From DASRAJ01 sp035638255 (GTDB lineage Bacteria > Bacteroidota > Bacteroidia > Chitinophagales > UBA10324), in the NCBI GenBank assembly GCA_035638255.1, contig DASRAJ010000140.1, positions 1-64,000 on the forward strand: a stretch of 64,000 bases of DNA, given 5' to 3'. The stretch's first letter is position 1. Each line of letters begins with the position of its first letter. The position numbers and the translations under genes were made by a program. Positions 18,824 to 28,621 of this stretch are shown one piece after another. The notes beneath the pieces are model-generated. The model made no database searches and had not been told where the DNA came from. It saw nothing but the letters and a program-made list of their open reading frames with translations.

Positions 18824-21800
18824 ATGCCGGTGAGCGTTTGTAGTGACAATGTAATTGAAGATTTTGAAAATGGTCTAAGGGATTGGATAAAGAATGAGAT
18901 TATGAAAAAGTATCCGTCTACTATTATAGATTTACTAAGTACTGCAGCCGAATTATTTCCCGAGCAGTATGCCTTAGAGAGCAACGCCAATAAATGGAAG
19001 TATTTTGAAATAAATAATACCGGAAATCAGATAGCCCACTATCTCAAAACCTTAGCCTCAAAGGAAAATGTGATCATTTGTATGAACAGGTGTGACTGGA
19101 TGATTCTTGCTATTTTGGGTGTACTGAAATCCGGGAACACTTATATTCCTATAGATCCGTTAACTCCCCAAATCAGAATAAACCAGATCATAGAAATTAC
19201 CAATCCGAAACTTATTATAACTGATGAATTTAACTCTGAGAAATTTAAGAATAATTTGAGAGTTATTCATATTGACCGCCTTAAAGCTGCCTTATTCCAT
19301 TTGCCTGTTACCCCTATTAAAATCAACATTGATCAGCACGATACTGCTTACATAATTTTCACTTCCGGTACAACGGGTTTGCCGAAAGCTGTACCCATTT
19401 TCCATAAATCCCTGTGGAACAAAATCTATAACTTTAATCCTGACCTTAATTTTGATGCCGAACACAATTTTATTCTTCTTGCTTCTATTGCCTTCGATGC
19501 AAGCATAGGACAAATATTTCTACCGCTTACTCACGGGTCAACCCTTCACATCATAGAATATGAGGATCAAAAGAACCCTGCATCTTTCTGGAATTATGTG
19601 ATCAAACATAATATTAATATACTCTACACCATTCCCTCCTTTTTAAATGCTCTATTGGAAACCCCTGTTAATCTTAAAAACATTTCATTTGATTATATTT
19701 TATTAGGCGCTGAATTATTCCCGACTTCTCTTTTGAGTAAAATCAGGTCTAAGTTGACTGTAAAAAAAATAGTCAATATGTATGGACCTACGGAAACTAC
19801 AGTGAACGCAATTATGCATTTAATGCCCGGAGAGGACGCACCTCTTCCCAAAACAATACCCATAGGAAGACCCCTTCCGGGATATGAAATATTTATTTTT
19901 GATAAGAATAGAAAGATAAGTAAGAAAGGACAATTAGGAGAAATTGCAATTGGGGGTGTTGGCTTGTCTCCGGGTTATCTCAATGATCCTTCACTAACGA
20001 AAGAAAAGTTTATTGAAAAAAGATTATCAGGAGAAATGAAGCGTCTTTATTTAACCGGAGATTACGGTTGCGTAAACAAAGAGAATCAATTTGAATTTTT
20101 CGGAAGAAAGGACTCGCAGGTAAAAATTAATGGACACCGGATTGAATTGCTTGAAATTGAAAAAGTGATCAAGAATAGCTCCATTGTTAAACATTGCATG
20201 GTTTCTCTGCACCCCGGCAATAAAGATCAAATAATCACCTTTGTAGAATTCGTTGAGTCGGATAATACAATCGAACCAACCCGGATTCTTTCAAACTATT
20301 TAAAGACGAGTTTACCGAATTATATGGTTCCTGCGAGGATAATCAGAGTGAGCAACTTTCCTATCCTTATCGCGGGTAAAGCTGATAAATCAAAACTATT
20401 CCTGCTTTTGGAAGATAAAGAAGAAGTCCCGATACCCATGGGTTTTTCTATTTCTCACATCGAGGATGAGATTATAGAAACCTGGAAAGAAATATTTAAT
20501 AACTCAACAATTAAAGTGAATGATAATTTCATGGATTTAGGGGGTGGTTCAATACAGAGTATATTGTTAGTAAACAAACTTCTTAAAAAGGGTATTCAAA
20601 TTAAACCAAGTGATATCTTCTTATATCCTACTGTTTCTGAATTAGCCAAAGTAGCTCAACTTATACATTCTGATAAACATCTCAATTTTGACCGGCAAAA
20701 CACAAACCTTCAATTTTCATTTTCGGATGCAGAAGCATTCCGCGGAGTAAATGATTTTGCCCTGAATAAATCTAAAATTGAATCCATGGGTGCATATATT
20801 CCATCAAATAGCAAGAGCACAAAGGAAATTATTGAGGGTTGTATAAATAAAATTGATTTCCCCATTGAAAAGCTAACTGGAATTAAAAGTCGGGCGGTTG
20901 CCGGTCCAGGTGAGTATAGCTATCAAATTGCATTCAATGCGATTAAGAATTGCCTCAGTAAATCAGCATTACCACCTGATGAAATCGAGCTGTTTATCTG
21001 TCTTAATACTTCTAAGAGTATTGGACCAAAAAGCGGACTGCTTGAGCCCTCCTTCTCACTTCTGCTTAAGAAAGAATTTGCACTTAAAAATGCTTTAGCG
21101 TTTGATATAAATAATGCCTGTGCGGGTATGTTCACGGCTATAGAAATCGCAGATATTATGATGAAGAATAATTCAGTTAACAATGCCTTGATCGTTAGCA
21201 GCGAACATATCACCTCATTAACAACCAGTGCGCAACTCGAATTGGAAAATGACAGATTCGACAATCGCCTCGCTTGTCTTACCCTCGGTGATGCCGGTGT
21301 GGCCATCACCCTTACTAAATCCACAGACAATACCGGATTTGATTTCATTCACCTTCTTACACTTGGAGAGTATAGCAACCTCTGCATAGGTAAACCCAGC
21401 AGAGAAGATCATGGGGGTTTCATTATGCATACAGATTCTATCAGAGCCTCTGATATAGGTATTACACCGGGAATCGTGCATACTTTTCAATCTATGAAAT
21501 CAATAAACTGGAGTCCCGAAATTGTTGATTACTTCATTATGCATCAAACTTCAATTACTACTATAAAAAACGCTATGCGTGAAATGAATATGATTGCAGG
21601 TAAAGCAATTGTAACAAACAAAAACACGATTATAAACCTTGAAAACCGGGGAAATACAGCATCTAACTGTCAATTTCTTGCTTTTTATGAAAACATGATG
21701 AATGGACAAATAAAGGATAAATCCAAAATTGTTTTCCCAATAAGCGGATCAGGGAGAACAATGGGCACATCACTTTATTCACTTGATAACTTACCTGCAA

Positions 21801-22765
21801 AACTTAATTCAGTTGATAAACCTGAAATCTCCCGGAAGAAAAAAAAGATAAATGGCGAAAATGGCTCTTTGAAATTCGGAGTAAAAATCGAGAGTGTATC
21901 TATATACTTCCCAAAAGAATTATCAGAGTGCCATACAAGAATAATGAACAGAAAAACTGCGCTTAAATGTCTGGCAGAATCTGACTTAGAAAAAGAGGAT
22001 ATCGGACTAATCATTTACAGTGGCATATACCGCGATGAATGCATAACGGAACCTGCCCAGGCAGCCTTTGCTGCGGGTGACTTAAATATAAATTCCTCTC
22101 AATATTCTCCCGAAGGTAAATCCACTTTTTGCTTTGATGTTATGAATGATACTATCGGAACCTTTAACGCAATTCAAATTGCTTCAGAGTACATCCGGTC
22201 CGGACGAATAAAGGCTGCTTTAATAATTGCATCTGAAATAAATTTTAATAGAATTGCAGATCAGCCAAGTGTATCACCGGTAGAAATGGGTTCCGCACTT
22301 TTGTTAAAAAGAGACACTAACATTAATAAAGGAATAGGAAAGTTTGTAAATAACTCAGTGTATGATTTTCCCGTCGAAAAGAAGGTTTATACTGAAAGAA
22401 TGAATTCAAAAACGTATCTTAAAAAAGAAACGTTTTTCAGCCCTCAGGGGGTGGAAATCAAAAAAGCAATTACTAATTCCATAAAAGAGACTCTTTATAA
22501 AAACGAATTCAAAATTGAAAGTATTCACCAAATTCTTTTGCCGGGCATTCCTGAAAAATTAGTAACTGATATCGCTAATGAATTAGACACCGAAGTCAAA
22601 ACTTTCTATACTCCTGAAAAAAATAATGAGGATTTGGGATCTTCCGCTGTTCTATACAATTTATGTCACTATATGAGCCATTTTAGTGATTTTCAAAATA
22701 AAACAATATTAATAATTGGGTTGGGTTCTGGTCTCACAACAGGAGGTGTAAGCTATGTTTTTTAA
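18824..22765 (+). CDS. Hybrid megasynthase: adenylation - carrier - ketosynthase III - degenerate ketosynthase
   Basis: The 1313-residue protein begins with an NRPS-type adenylation domain (residues 30-530: FTSGTTGLPKA, MYGPTETTV, LTGDYG, GRKDSQVKINGHRIE, AGKADKSKL). A carrier domain follows with the phosphopantetheine Ser in LGGGS (about 575). A FabH/KAS III-like domain comes next (about 650-985) with active-site Cys in NNACAG (about 766), His in MHQTS and Asn in NRGNTASN. A second KAS III-like domain (about 1005-1313) aligns FDVMNDTIGTF where the Cys should be, so the nucleophile appears lost. The order suggests loading of an activated acid and a KAS III-type acyl transfer or condensation. 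The product is unknown. It overlaps the next gene by 11 bases and is AT-rich. Confidence 0.85.
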   Translation: MPVSVCSDNVIEDFENGLRDWIKNEIMKKYPSTIIDLLSTAAELFPEQYALESNANKWKYFEINNTGNQIAHYLKTLASKENVIICMNRCDWMILAILGVLKSGNTYIPIDPLTPQIRINQIIEITNPKLIITDEFNSEKFKNNLRVIHIDRLKAALFHLPVTPIKINIDQHDTAYIIFTSGTTGLPKAVPIFHKSLWNKIYNFNPDLNFDAEHNFILLASIAFDASIGQIFLPLTHGSTLHIIEYEDQKNPASFWNYVIKHNINILYTIPSFLNALLETPVNLKNISFDYILLGAELFPTSLLSKIRSKLTVKKIVNMYGPTETTVNAIMHLMPGEDAPLPKTIPIGRPLPGYEIFIFDKNRKISKKGQLGEIAIGGVGLSPGYLNDPSLTKEKFIEKRLSGEMKRLYLTGDYGCVNKENQFEFFGRKDSQVKINGHRIELLEIEKVIKNSSIVKHCMVSLHPGNKDQIITFVEFVESDNTIEPTRILSNYLKTSLPNYMVPARIIRVSNFPILIAGKADKSKLFLLLEDKEEVPIPMGFSISHIEDEIIETWKEIFNNSTIKVNDNFMDLGGGSIQSILLVNKLLKKGIQIKPSDIFLYPTVSELAKVAQLIHSDKHLNFDRQNTNLQFSFSDAEAFRGVNDFALNKSKIESMGAYIPSNSKSTKEIIEGCINKIDFPIEKLTGIKSRAVAGPGEYSYQIAFNAIKNCLSKSALPPDEIELFICLNTSKSIGPKSGLLEPSFSLLLKKEFALKNALAFDINNACAGMFTAIEIADIMMKNNSVNNALIVSSEHITSLTTSAQLELENDRFDNRLACLTLGDAGVAITLTKSTDNTGFDFIHLLTLGEYSNLCIGKPSREDHGGFIMHTDSIRASDIGITPGIVHTFQSMKSINWSPEIVDYFIMHQTSITTIKNAMREMNMIAGKAIVTNKNTIINLENRGNTASNCQFLAFYENMMNGQIKDKSKIVFPISGSGRTMGTSLYSLDNLPAKLNSVDKPEISRKKKKINGENGSLKFGVKIESVSIYFPKELSECHTRIMNRKTALKCLAESDLEKEDIGLIIYSGIYRDECITEPAQAAFAAGDLNINSSQYSPEGKSTFCFDVMNDTIGTFNAIQIASEYIRSGRIKAALIIASEINFNRIADQPSVSPVEMGSALLLKRDTNINKGIGKFVNNSVYDFPVEKKVYTERMNSKTYLKKETFFSPQGVEIKKAITNSIKETLYKNEFKIESIHQILLPGIPEKLVTDIANELDTEVKTFYTPEKNNEDLGSSAVLYNLCHYMSHFSDFQNKTILIIGLGSGLTTGGVSYVF

Positions 22766-23858
22766 ACAGTTACATTTTAATGCGTTCTTACTTATAGGTC
22801 CAATGGGATTGTTGTTGATCTTTTTGGAGATATATGCTCAAAAAAGAAAAAAACAAAAGAGGATCACCATTAATGAAGTCATCACAAACATCAATTGTGG
22901 AATATTCGCACATAGCTGGCGCATTCTTATTTACTTAATATTAATGCCTTTGTATTCATTTTTATATGTCCATTTTTCGATTTTTAAAATTCCTCTAAAC
23001 CCATATACTTTTATTCTTGGGTTTGTGATTTTTGATTTCGTTTATTATGTTATGCATAGACTAAGCCATAACAATGAGATTTTATGGATTGGACATTCTG
23101 TCCATCATCAAAGTACTGTGTTTGATTTTTCCGGAGCATGCAGGCAGGGGCTTTTTGCTCCCCTGCTCACCTTCCCGTTTTATATGACACTTGCATTAAT
23201 CGGATTCGATGTAAAAACATTTTTGCTGGTTGCTTCAGTTAATGCCGGTCTTCAGTTCTTAGAACATACTGAATTGTTTAACAATCTCGGAATTCTAGAT
23301 AAAGTTTTTATGGCACCAAAAAATCACCGAATACACCACAGCACTAATATTGCAGATTCAAATAAAAACTATGGCGGAGTATTCTTAATCTGGGACATCT
23401 GCTTCAGGACATCAGCGGATCCAAATGTGAAAGTCAACGCTTACGGACTTGACAAACCTTTCGTTACAAACAGTGTACTTTATGCAAATGTGTTTCCGGT
23501 CATGGAATTCGTGACAAATATATTTTCCAAATTCTTTCCGTTGAATAAAAATTTGTCCGTTGAGCCTTTAAAAGCAGATCCAAATAAATCAAATAACCAG
23601 AGAGCCAATGTACGTACATCGTCTTATAAATGGATCCAATACTATTGTTTAATCCAATTCATTATCTTATTTAATTTTTCCGTACATTTTCTATTAACCG
23701 TAGGAAATCTTGACCTTTCAAAAATTATCCTTTCTATTTTAATTATTTCCCTTGGTAATTTCAGTATGGGATATATCATTAGTAATAAAAAGTACGCGGT
23801 TTTAATTGACATTGTGAGGTTATGTATTTCAATACCAATAGCAATTAATTTCATTTAA
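22755..23858 (+). CDS. Sterol desaturase / fatty-acid hydroxylase family membrane protein
   Basis: A 367-residue membrane di-iron enzyme. The histidine clusters of the family are present: HRLSH (about residue 120), HSVHHQS and HRIHHS. They lie between hydrophobic helices at both ends, with further C-terminal membrane segments. Members insert hydroxyls or double bonds into lipids with O2. It overlaps the megasynthase stop by 11 bases and precedes the phosphopantetheinyl transferase by 9 bases, so it is almost certainly a tailoring enzyme for the megasynthase product. The C-terminal membrane extension (about 280-367) is outside the catalytic core. Confidence 0.88.
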   Translation: MFFKQLHFNAFLLIGPMGLLLIFLEIYAQKRKKQKRITINEVITNINCGIFAHSWRILIYLILMPLYSFLYVHFSIFKIPLNPYTFILGFVIFDFVYYVMHRLSHNNEILWIGHSVHHQSTVFDFSGACRQGLFAPLLTFPFYMTLALIGFDVKTFLLVASVNAGLQFLEHTELFNNLGILDKVFMAPKNHRIHHSTNIADSNKNYGGVFLIWDICFRTSADPNVKVNAYGLDKPFVTNSVLYANVFPVMEFVTNIFSKFFPLNKNLSVEPLKADPNKSNNQRANVRTSSYKWIQYYCLIQFIILFNFSVHFLLTVGNLDLSKIILSILIISLGNFSMGYIISNKKYAVLIDIVRLCISIPIAINFI

Positions 23859-23867
23859 AGCATTTGT

Positions 23868-24521
23868 ATGATTCTTACTTATTGCGATATTGAAGGTTTA
23901 CAAAATATATTTCGTAAAAATAGGATGCTAAAGAGTGCTTTCAAATCCTATTTTAATCTGAATGATGTAAGCGGTAAGCATTCCGCGGGAAAAGCATTGT
24001 TATTGCTGAGCATGATACTTAATAAAACGCCCTTGAATATTTTGCATACTCTAAAATATAATTCTTACGGTAAACCATATTTTTCACAAAATGCTGTTCA
24101 TTTCAATATATCCAATAGCCATTTAATGTCAGTTTGCTGCCTTAGCATTCATTCCGAGGTAGGCGTTGACATAGAATATCAAAATCCGGATCTGCAACCT
24201 GATGATTTTGAAACGGTGTTTTCTTTACACGAAATTATGCATCTGAGAAATTCTCCACCCCGTGAAATTTATAAATTATGGACGAGGAAGGAAAGTTTTA
24301 TAAAAGCTTTAGGGCTTAATCTTGACCTCAATATGAAAAGGATCAATACCCTGGATGATTACGTGATTTATAGAAATAGTAATTGGCACTTTACAAATGA
24401 TAATACTATGCCGAACTACCAGGTGAGCATTTGCAGCTCTGAAAAAGAAGAGTGCGAAATAGTAAATCTTTGCCAAAACGATAAAATTTTTCAATCGCGG
24501 ATGCATTCTTACGATCAGTGA
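23868..24521 (+). CDS. 4'-Phosphopantetheinyl transferase (Sfp type)
   Basis: The enzyme attaches the phosphopantetheine arm of CoA to carrier-domain serines. The two family motifs are present: VGVDIEY (Mg/CoA binding) and WTRKESFIKALG. FNISNSH upstream matches the conserved substrate block. The 217-residue length is normal for an Sfp-type protein. As the last gene of the three-gene operon it very probably activates the carrier domain of the megasynthase encoded just upstream. Low similarity to the short AcpS class is expected. Confidence 0.9.
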   Translation: MILTYCDIEGLQNIFRKNRMLKSAFKSYFNLNDVSGKHSAGKALLLLSMILNKTPLNILHTLKYNSYGKPYFSQNAVHFNISNSHLMSVCCLSIHSEVGVDIEYQNPDLQPDDFETVFSLHEIMHLRNSPPREIYKLWTRKESFIKALGLNLDLNMKRINTLDDYVIYRNSNWHFTNDNTMPNYQVSICSSEKEECEIVNLCQNDKIFQSRMHSYDQ

Positions 24522-24523
24522 TG

Positions 24524-24630
24524 CAGATTGCTTCGTCGTGCCTCCTCGCAATGACGACAAGTGGGGATTGCTTCCCGATAAAAAATCTGTATAGGGAGTC
24601 GTTCCTTCTTGCAATAACGACAATTGTTTA
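24524..24630. repeat. Dispersed intergenic repeat after the biosynthetic operon
   Basis: The spacer holds GATTGCTTCGTCGTGCCTCC followed by TCGCAATGACGAC, then a partial second copy (GGATTGCTTCCCGAT ... CTTGCAATAACGAC). It is the inverse orientation of the family seen at 13034-13243. These repeats end close to the operon and may mark the right-hand edge of an acquired segment. Confidence 0.75.
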
Positions 24631-24733
24631 TAGCTTCTTCCGTCAAGCACAACGCTGAAAAATGCACATTCGACGAAAAAAAAATTTCGTTTGCCTGTGT
24701 TCACTATTTTCAACCCTCAATCAAATAAACATC

Positions 24734-26779
24734 ATGAAGAAACGATACCATTTCATTCTTGCAATTGCGCTGATACCTTATTTGCATGGTTGTAAAAACG
24801 CAACTCCTTCTGAAGAAAAAACCACGGAACGGAAAACATTGTCACTGCAATTCATTGACTCCTCTGTAAAACCAGGTGACAATTTTTATCAATACGCAAT
24901 AGGCAAGTGGCTTGATACTGCCACCATTGCTTCCACAGAATTCAGGGCGGGAGCACGCCTTGAAATGGATTATAAAACCCGCGCGAACATCAAAAGTATT
25001 TTGAATAGTGCTGCTACTACCAGTAGTCCTAAAGGAAGCATCGAGCAAAAAGTCGGTGACTTCTATGCTTCAGGAATGGACACTGCTACCATTGATAAGC
25101 GCGGGTACGATCCTATCAAACCGTTCCTTCAGCAGATTGACGCTATTAAAAATTCGAATGACGTAATGCAGTTCGTGGCCGAGCAGTGGACCTATTATCA
25201 TCCGTTGCTCATCGCGCAAGCTGTAGGTCCTGATGATAAGAACAGCACGAAAAACCTCCTCGTATATTTTCAATCCGGATTGGGTTTGCCTGATCGTGAT
25301 TATTATTTCAAGAATGATCCTTCCACACAAGAAGTAGTGAAGGCATATAAAACGTATGTGAAGAAAATTCTCACGCTTATTGGCGAAGATTTTTCCGCAC
25401 CAATGAGGAATGTTGATGTCATTTACGATCTCGAGAAACAAATGGCGGCAAGCCATCGCACCAATGTGGAGCTCCGCGATCCGCAATTGAACTATAACAA
25501 AATGGCAGTCACTGACCTTGATAAACAAATGCCTGTGATCGGATGGACTACATTGCTCACCAATCTGCATATAAAAACGGATTCCGTAAATCTTTCGCAG
25601 CGCGGCTATTATATAAAGCTGAACGAGTTATTGAAAACCACTCCTATAGATGTTTGGAAAACATACCTGCGCTTTCATCTTGCTGATGATGCATCGAATG
25701 CGTTAAGCAGTGATTTTGAGAAGGCTAATTTTGATTACTACGCCACGGCACTGAGTGGTCAGAAAAAAATGAAGCCACGATGGCAGCGGGTGTATGGAAC
25801 AATTGATGGCAACATCGGCGAAGGTCTGGGACAGTTATATGTGAAAAAATATTTTACAGCCGATGCCAGGAAGCGCATGCAGGAGCTGGTTGATAACCTT
25901 CAGAAAGCTTTTGAAGACCGCATCAATAAGCTCGATTGGATGAGTGACAGCACGAAGCAAAAAGCGATTGAAAAACTTCACACCTTCAATAAGAAAGTCG
26001 GATATCCTGATGCGTGGAGAGATTACAGCAACGTCATCATTGATAGGAACTCGTGGTTTGAAAATATCATGAGCTGCGGAAAAAATCAATACGAATTTGA
26101 AGTGAACAAAATCGGGAAGACCGTAGACCGGACTGAATGGGGCATGACACCTCCTACCAACAATGCCTACTACAATCCTACCTATAATGAGATTGTTTTC
26201 CCTGCCGGAATCCTGCAGTTTCCCATGTTTGATCCGGAGTCAGATGATGCCATGAACTATGGAGGAATCGGGATGGTAATCGGGCATGAGATGACGCATG
26301 GCTTCGATGACCAGGGAGCACAGTATGATAAAGAAGGCAACCTCAAAAACTGGTGGAAGGAAGAAGACTTTGATAAATTCAAAGCCAAAGGTGCAGACGT
26401 TATTGCCTTATATAACAGTTTTGTGGTGCTCGATTCCATACACGTAAACGGAGCCTTGACGCAGGGAGAAAATACCGCTGACATAGGAGGCATTGCCATC
26501 GCCTACGATGCATTTAAGCTTACCAAAGAAGGTCAGGACACGGTGAAGATTGACGGGTTAACTCCTGATCAGCGTTTCTTTTTATCGTTTGCACAAAGCT
26601 GGAGGAAGAAGGTAACCGATGCTGCCTTGCTTCAGCAGGTAAAAACAGATCCTCATTCACCCGGCACGTATCGTGTGCTCGGTCCTCTCATGAATTTCAC
26701 TCCGTTTTATGCTGCGTTCGGAGTAAAGGAAGGAGATAAAATGTTTGTGGCGGAAGAGAAGCGGATTAAAATCTGGTGA
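24734..26779 (+). CDS. M13-family zinc metallopeptidase lipoprotein
   Basis: A neprilysin/PepO-like peptidase of 681 residues. The start at ATG 24734 gives a lipoprotein signal (MKKRYHFILAIALIPYLHGC, lipobox LHGC), placing the enzyme in the periplasm or outer membrane. The zinc site is intact: GHEMTHGFDDQG (HExxH) and GENTADIGG (third ligand and Asp). The NAYYNPTYNEIVFPAGILQ and family substrate segments are also present. M13 enzymes cleave oligopeptides. The length is typical for the Bacteroidota form. It is preceded by repeat DNA and followed by a long non-coding gap. Confidence 0.94.
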   Translation: MKKRYHFILAIALIPYLHGCKNATPSEEKTTERKTLSLQFIDSSVKPGDNFYQYAIGKWLDTATIASTEFRAGARLEMDYKTRANIKSILNSAATTSSPKGSIEQKVGDFYASGMDTATIDKRGYDPIKPFLQQIDAIKNSNDVMQFVAEQWTYYHPLLIAQAVGPDDKNSTKNLLVYFQSGLGLPDRDYYFKNDPSTQEVVKAYKTYVKKILTLIGEDFSAPMRNVDVIYDLEKQMAASHRTNVELRDPQLNYNKMAVTDLDKQMPVIGWTTLLTNLHIKTDSVNLSQRGYYIKLNELLKTTPIDVWKTYLRFHLADDASNALSSDFEKANFDYYATALSGQKKMKPRWQRVYGTIDGNIGEGLGQLYVKKYFTADARKRMQELVDNLQKAFEDRINKLDWMSDSTKQKAIEKLHTFNKKVGYPDAWRDYSNVIIDRNSWFENIMSCGKNQYEFEVNKIGKTVDRTEWGMTPPTNNAYYNPTYNEIVFPAGILQFPMFDPESDDAMNYGGIGMVIGHEMTHGFDDQGAQYDKEGNLKNWWKEEDFDKFKAKGADVIALYNSFVVLDSIHVNGALTQGENTADIGGIAIAYDAFKLTKEGQDTVKIDGLTPDQRFFLSFAQSWRKKVTDAALLQQVKTDPHSPGTYRVLGPLMNFTPFYAAFGVKEGDKMFVAEEKRIKIW

Positions 26780-27132
26780 GGGAGATTCATAATTTGGGGG
26801 TTCTCCAATGCTGCTTGCTCAACCAGGTCAAGGGAATCAATTTTTGGTAATGCTGATGGCATAGCTTCGCTGCACGCATGCAAACATGGATGATGGAAAT
26901 GTTCCCAAAAACTCCGTGAATGGAAAACGCACCATCAGTTTCTTTTTCGTTGTGCAATAAACAGACGTGTAATTGTTGTTGCACAATCTATATGTTGAGA
27001 TTATTCAATGGATGGGTACGAGTAGTTTTACCACAGGGAAACGAACAATTCAGTGAGAGACTTTAACATTTCTGTTAGGAACTCCGGCTTATTCTATGCT
27101 GTTAAAATCATAGTTAAAAAGAGAGGTATAAC
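26780..27132. other. Gene-free spacer
   Basis: About 350 bases between the peptidase and a small secreted protein. Short reading frames on either strand look like chance. A purine-rich AGAGAGGTATAAC just before 27133 could be the ribosome-binding region of the next gene. Nothing else is recognised. Confidence 0.5.
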
Positions 27133-27564
27133 ATGAAAACAATTTTTAAATGGCTTACAGCATTAATGATCGTAGCAGCAGTTTCTGCATACGCTTATGC
27201 TGACAATCCCACTGCTGCCAACAGTGGGAAATTGAGGAAGGGTGAAATGGTGGACCTTTCAACTCAAAATATTGTGTGGCAAAAAGGTGACACAGTAGTA
27301 GCTGAAAGCGGCAATCGCTACTATTATTTAAAAACAGATGACCAGGGTCATGCCATGGTAATAAGGCGCGTTCATGATCTCAGTGATTTTGTCGCAGATA
27401 ACTATTCACCTTCTCACGTAACAGCAGGAGTTTTCTGGAATCCGTGGTTTGGGTTCTATCCTTACTATCCCTGGTATAGTACGGTGGTAATTCATGAACC
27501 AATTTTCTATCATAGATATGTTGTGGTTCATCCTCGCGTTTCCGGAAGAATCGGAATCAGGTAA
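27133..27564 (+). CDS. Small secreted protein of unknown function
   Basis: The 143-residue protein has a signal peptide of about 24 residues (MKTIFKWLTALMIVAAVSAYAYA). A short domain follows (QNIVWQKGDTVVAESGNRYYYLKTDDQGHAMVIRRVHDLSDFVADNY-type), then a tyrosine/tryptophan-rich tail (FWNPWFGFYPYYPWYSTVV) and a basic C-terminus. No domain is recognised. Aromatic-rich tails of this kind occur in periplasmic or outer-membrane-associated proteins. A terminator follows 25 bases after the stop, so it is monocistronic. Confidence 0.7.
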   Translation: MKTIFKWLTALMIVAAVSAYAYADNPTAANSGKLRKGEMVDLSTQNIVWQKGDTVVAESGNRYYYLKTDDQGHAMVIRRVHDLSDFVADNYSPSHVTAGVFWNPWFGFYPYYPWYSTVVIHEPIFYHRYVVVHPRVSGRIGIR

Positions 27565-27589
27565 GTTAGTTTCAAGTCTGAGAAGAAGT

Positions 27590-27609
27590 TGCCGCAGATG
27601 CGGCAGTTT
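27590..27609 (+). terminator. Rho-independent terminator
   Basis: TGCCGC (27590-27595), loop AGAT, GCGGCA (27600-27605), then GTTTT. It lies directly after the small secreted protein. Confidence 0.7.
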
Positions 27610-27782
27610 TAATACCCCCGCCCTGTCTCCCTTCCGAAGGTTGGGGACAGGACGGAATTTCAAGCGTTAATTTTCTTATATCACTACTAATTTCACAGCC
27701 AACGTCGCATTTACTCACGTGATAACGGTCCGGATCAATCCCTTTCGTTTGCAACCTTCCACTTTGTTCACTATATTTTTGC

Positions 27783-27799
27783 GTTCACGGTTCGTGAAC
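27783..27799. promoter_or_regulatory. Palindromic operator candidate GTTCACG-GTT-CGTGAAC
   Basis: A perfect 7-base inverted repeat with a three-base centre lies 32 bases before the ATG of a truncated AbiEi-like gene. The position between a possible promoter and the start suits autoregulation by a dimeric DNA-binding protein. The downstream gene is only a remnant, so the site may no longer be used. Confidence 0.45.
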
Positions 27800-27830
27800 A
27801 TTATGGTCTAACTGAACAAAGAACAGGAAA

Positions 27831-27956
27831 ATGGAAGAAAAAATTGTGCATACCGCATCAGAGAACCTCAAAAAGCACACGGGCATTGCAGGAACTTTCA
27901 ATGCCACTCATAAAAAGAATTTGGACGGGCAGGTGGACTTGATTTTTCAAAGCTAA
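27831..27956 (+). pseudogene. Remnant of an AbiEi-like (type IV antitoxin) gene
   Basis: Forty-one residues (MEEKIVHTASENLKKHTG..., then KKNLDGQVDLIF) resemble the N-terminus of a Bacteroidota family annotated as type IV toxin-antitoxin AbiEi-like antitoxins. Those proteins begin with '..i...a...L.k.tgi.......LDg.v.l'. The frame then ends at TAA where a full protein would continue for about 250 residues. A downstream toxin gene is not seen. The family call rests on this short similarity. Confidence 0.45.
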
Positions 27957-27967
27957 TGTTTGTAATG

Positions 27968-28621
27968 TTATTTAGGTTGTAATGCTTTTTCAGTTAAGTA
28001 TTTCATCAACATTGCCGCGGAGGTTAATGCAGGGCTCGCCAAAGGGTCGTTGAATAAAACATTCATTGGTCCTTCTCCAAAATAAAGCCCGTCTGAAACA
28101 AGAAAAGTAATCCGTACATTTCCTTTCGTTGGCGCGGGTCGTCTTGGCTTGTCCCAGGGTCCGATTTTCGCAACTATATTTTCACTGTTACGAAAAAGCT
28201 CTGCTGTCAAGGCGTTTGATTTTTCGTCTGTGGTTTCCCAGACAATCATACTTCCTGTATAGTTTATATATCGTGCTGTGCCGTCTTTGAAGGATGCAAT
28301 TACATCAAGCCCGCTGTCAAGTCCAACCTCAACAATTACTGCAAGCAAATCTTTTTTATCAATTTTATTTCCGCTTGCCATAAGTTTATTGTATACAAGA
28401 ACTTTCATTCTTGATTCAGTTGAGCTGTCGTTAATTATTGTCTGCAAGTCGTCTGAACTGCTTGAGTCGGCAAGTAAAATATCCCACGGATAAATGATCG
28501 GTTTCTGTAAGTTCTGCTTATACAAGTCAAGCTTATCGCAAAACAGCAGGTTGTAAATCTTATTTATTGCTTCGTTCTTGTAGGGCCCGGATGATTTCTT
28601 AAAGACATCAAGTAATCCCAT
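27968..28621 (-). CDS. Conserved hypothetical protein of 217 residues
   Basis: A soluble-looking protein beginning MGLLDVFKKSSGPYKNEA, with no signal peptide or clear membrane segment and a central segment DLLAVIVEVGLDSGLDVIASFKDGTARYINYTGSM. The length, codon use and start character argue for a real gene. I do not recognise the family, although the GLDVIASFKDG..RYINYTG segment looks conserved in character. Upstream on the same strand a 28-residue hydrophobic peptide (28738-28652) may once have been fused. It lies next to the duplicated yifB tail. Confidence 0.65.
   Translation of the reverse strand: MGLLDVFKKSSGPYKNEAINKIYNLLFCDKLDLYKQNLQKPIIYPWDILLADSSSSDDLQTIINDSSTESRMKVLVYNKLMASGNKIDKKDLLAVIVEVGLDSGLDVIASFKDGTARYINYTGSMIVWETTDEKSNALTAELFRNSENIVAKIGPWDKPRRPAPTKGNVRITFLVSDGLYFGEGPMNVLFNDPLASPALTSAAMLMKYLTEKALQPK

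Noticed and set aside
24662..24733. Upstream extension of the M13 peptidase
   Set aside because: It would place 24 residues before the lipoprotein signal; the ATG at 24734 gives a proper lipobox.
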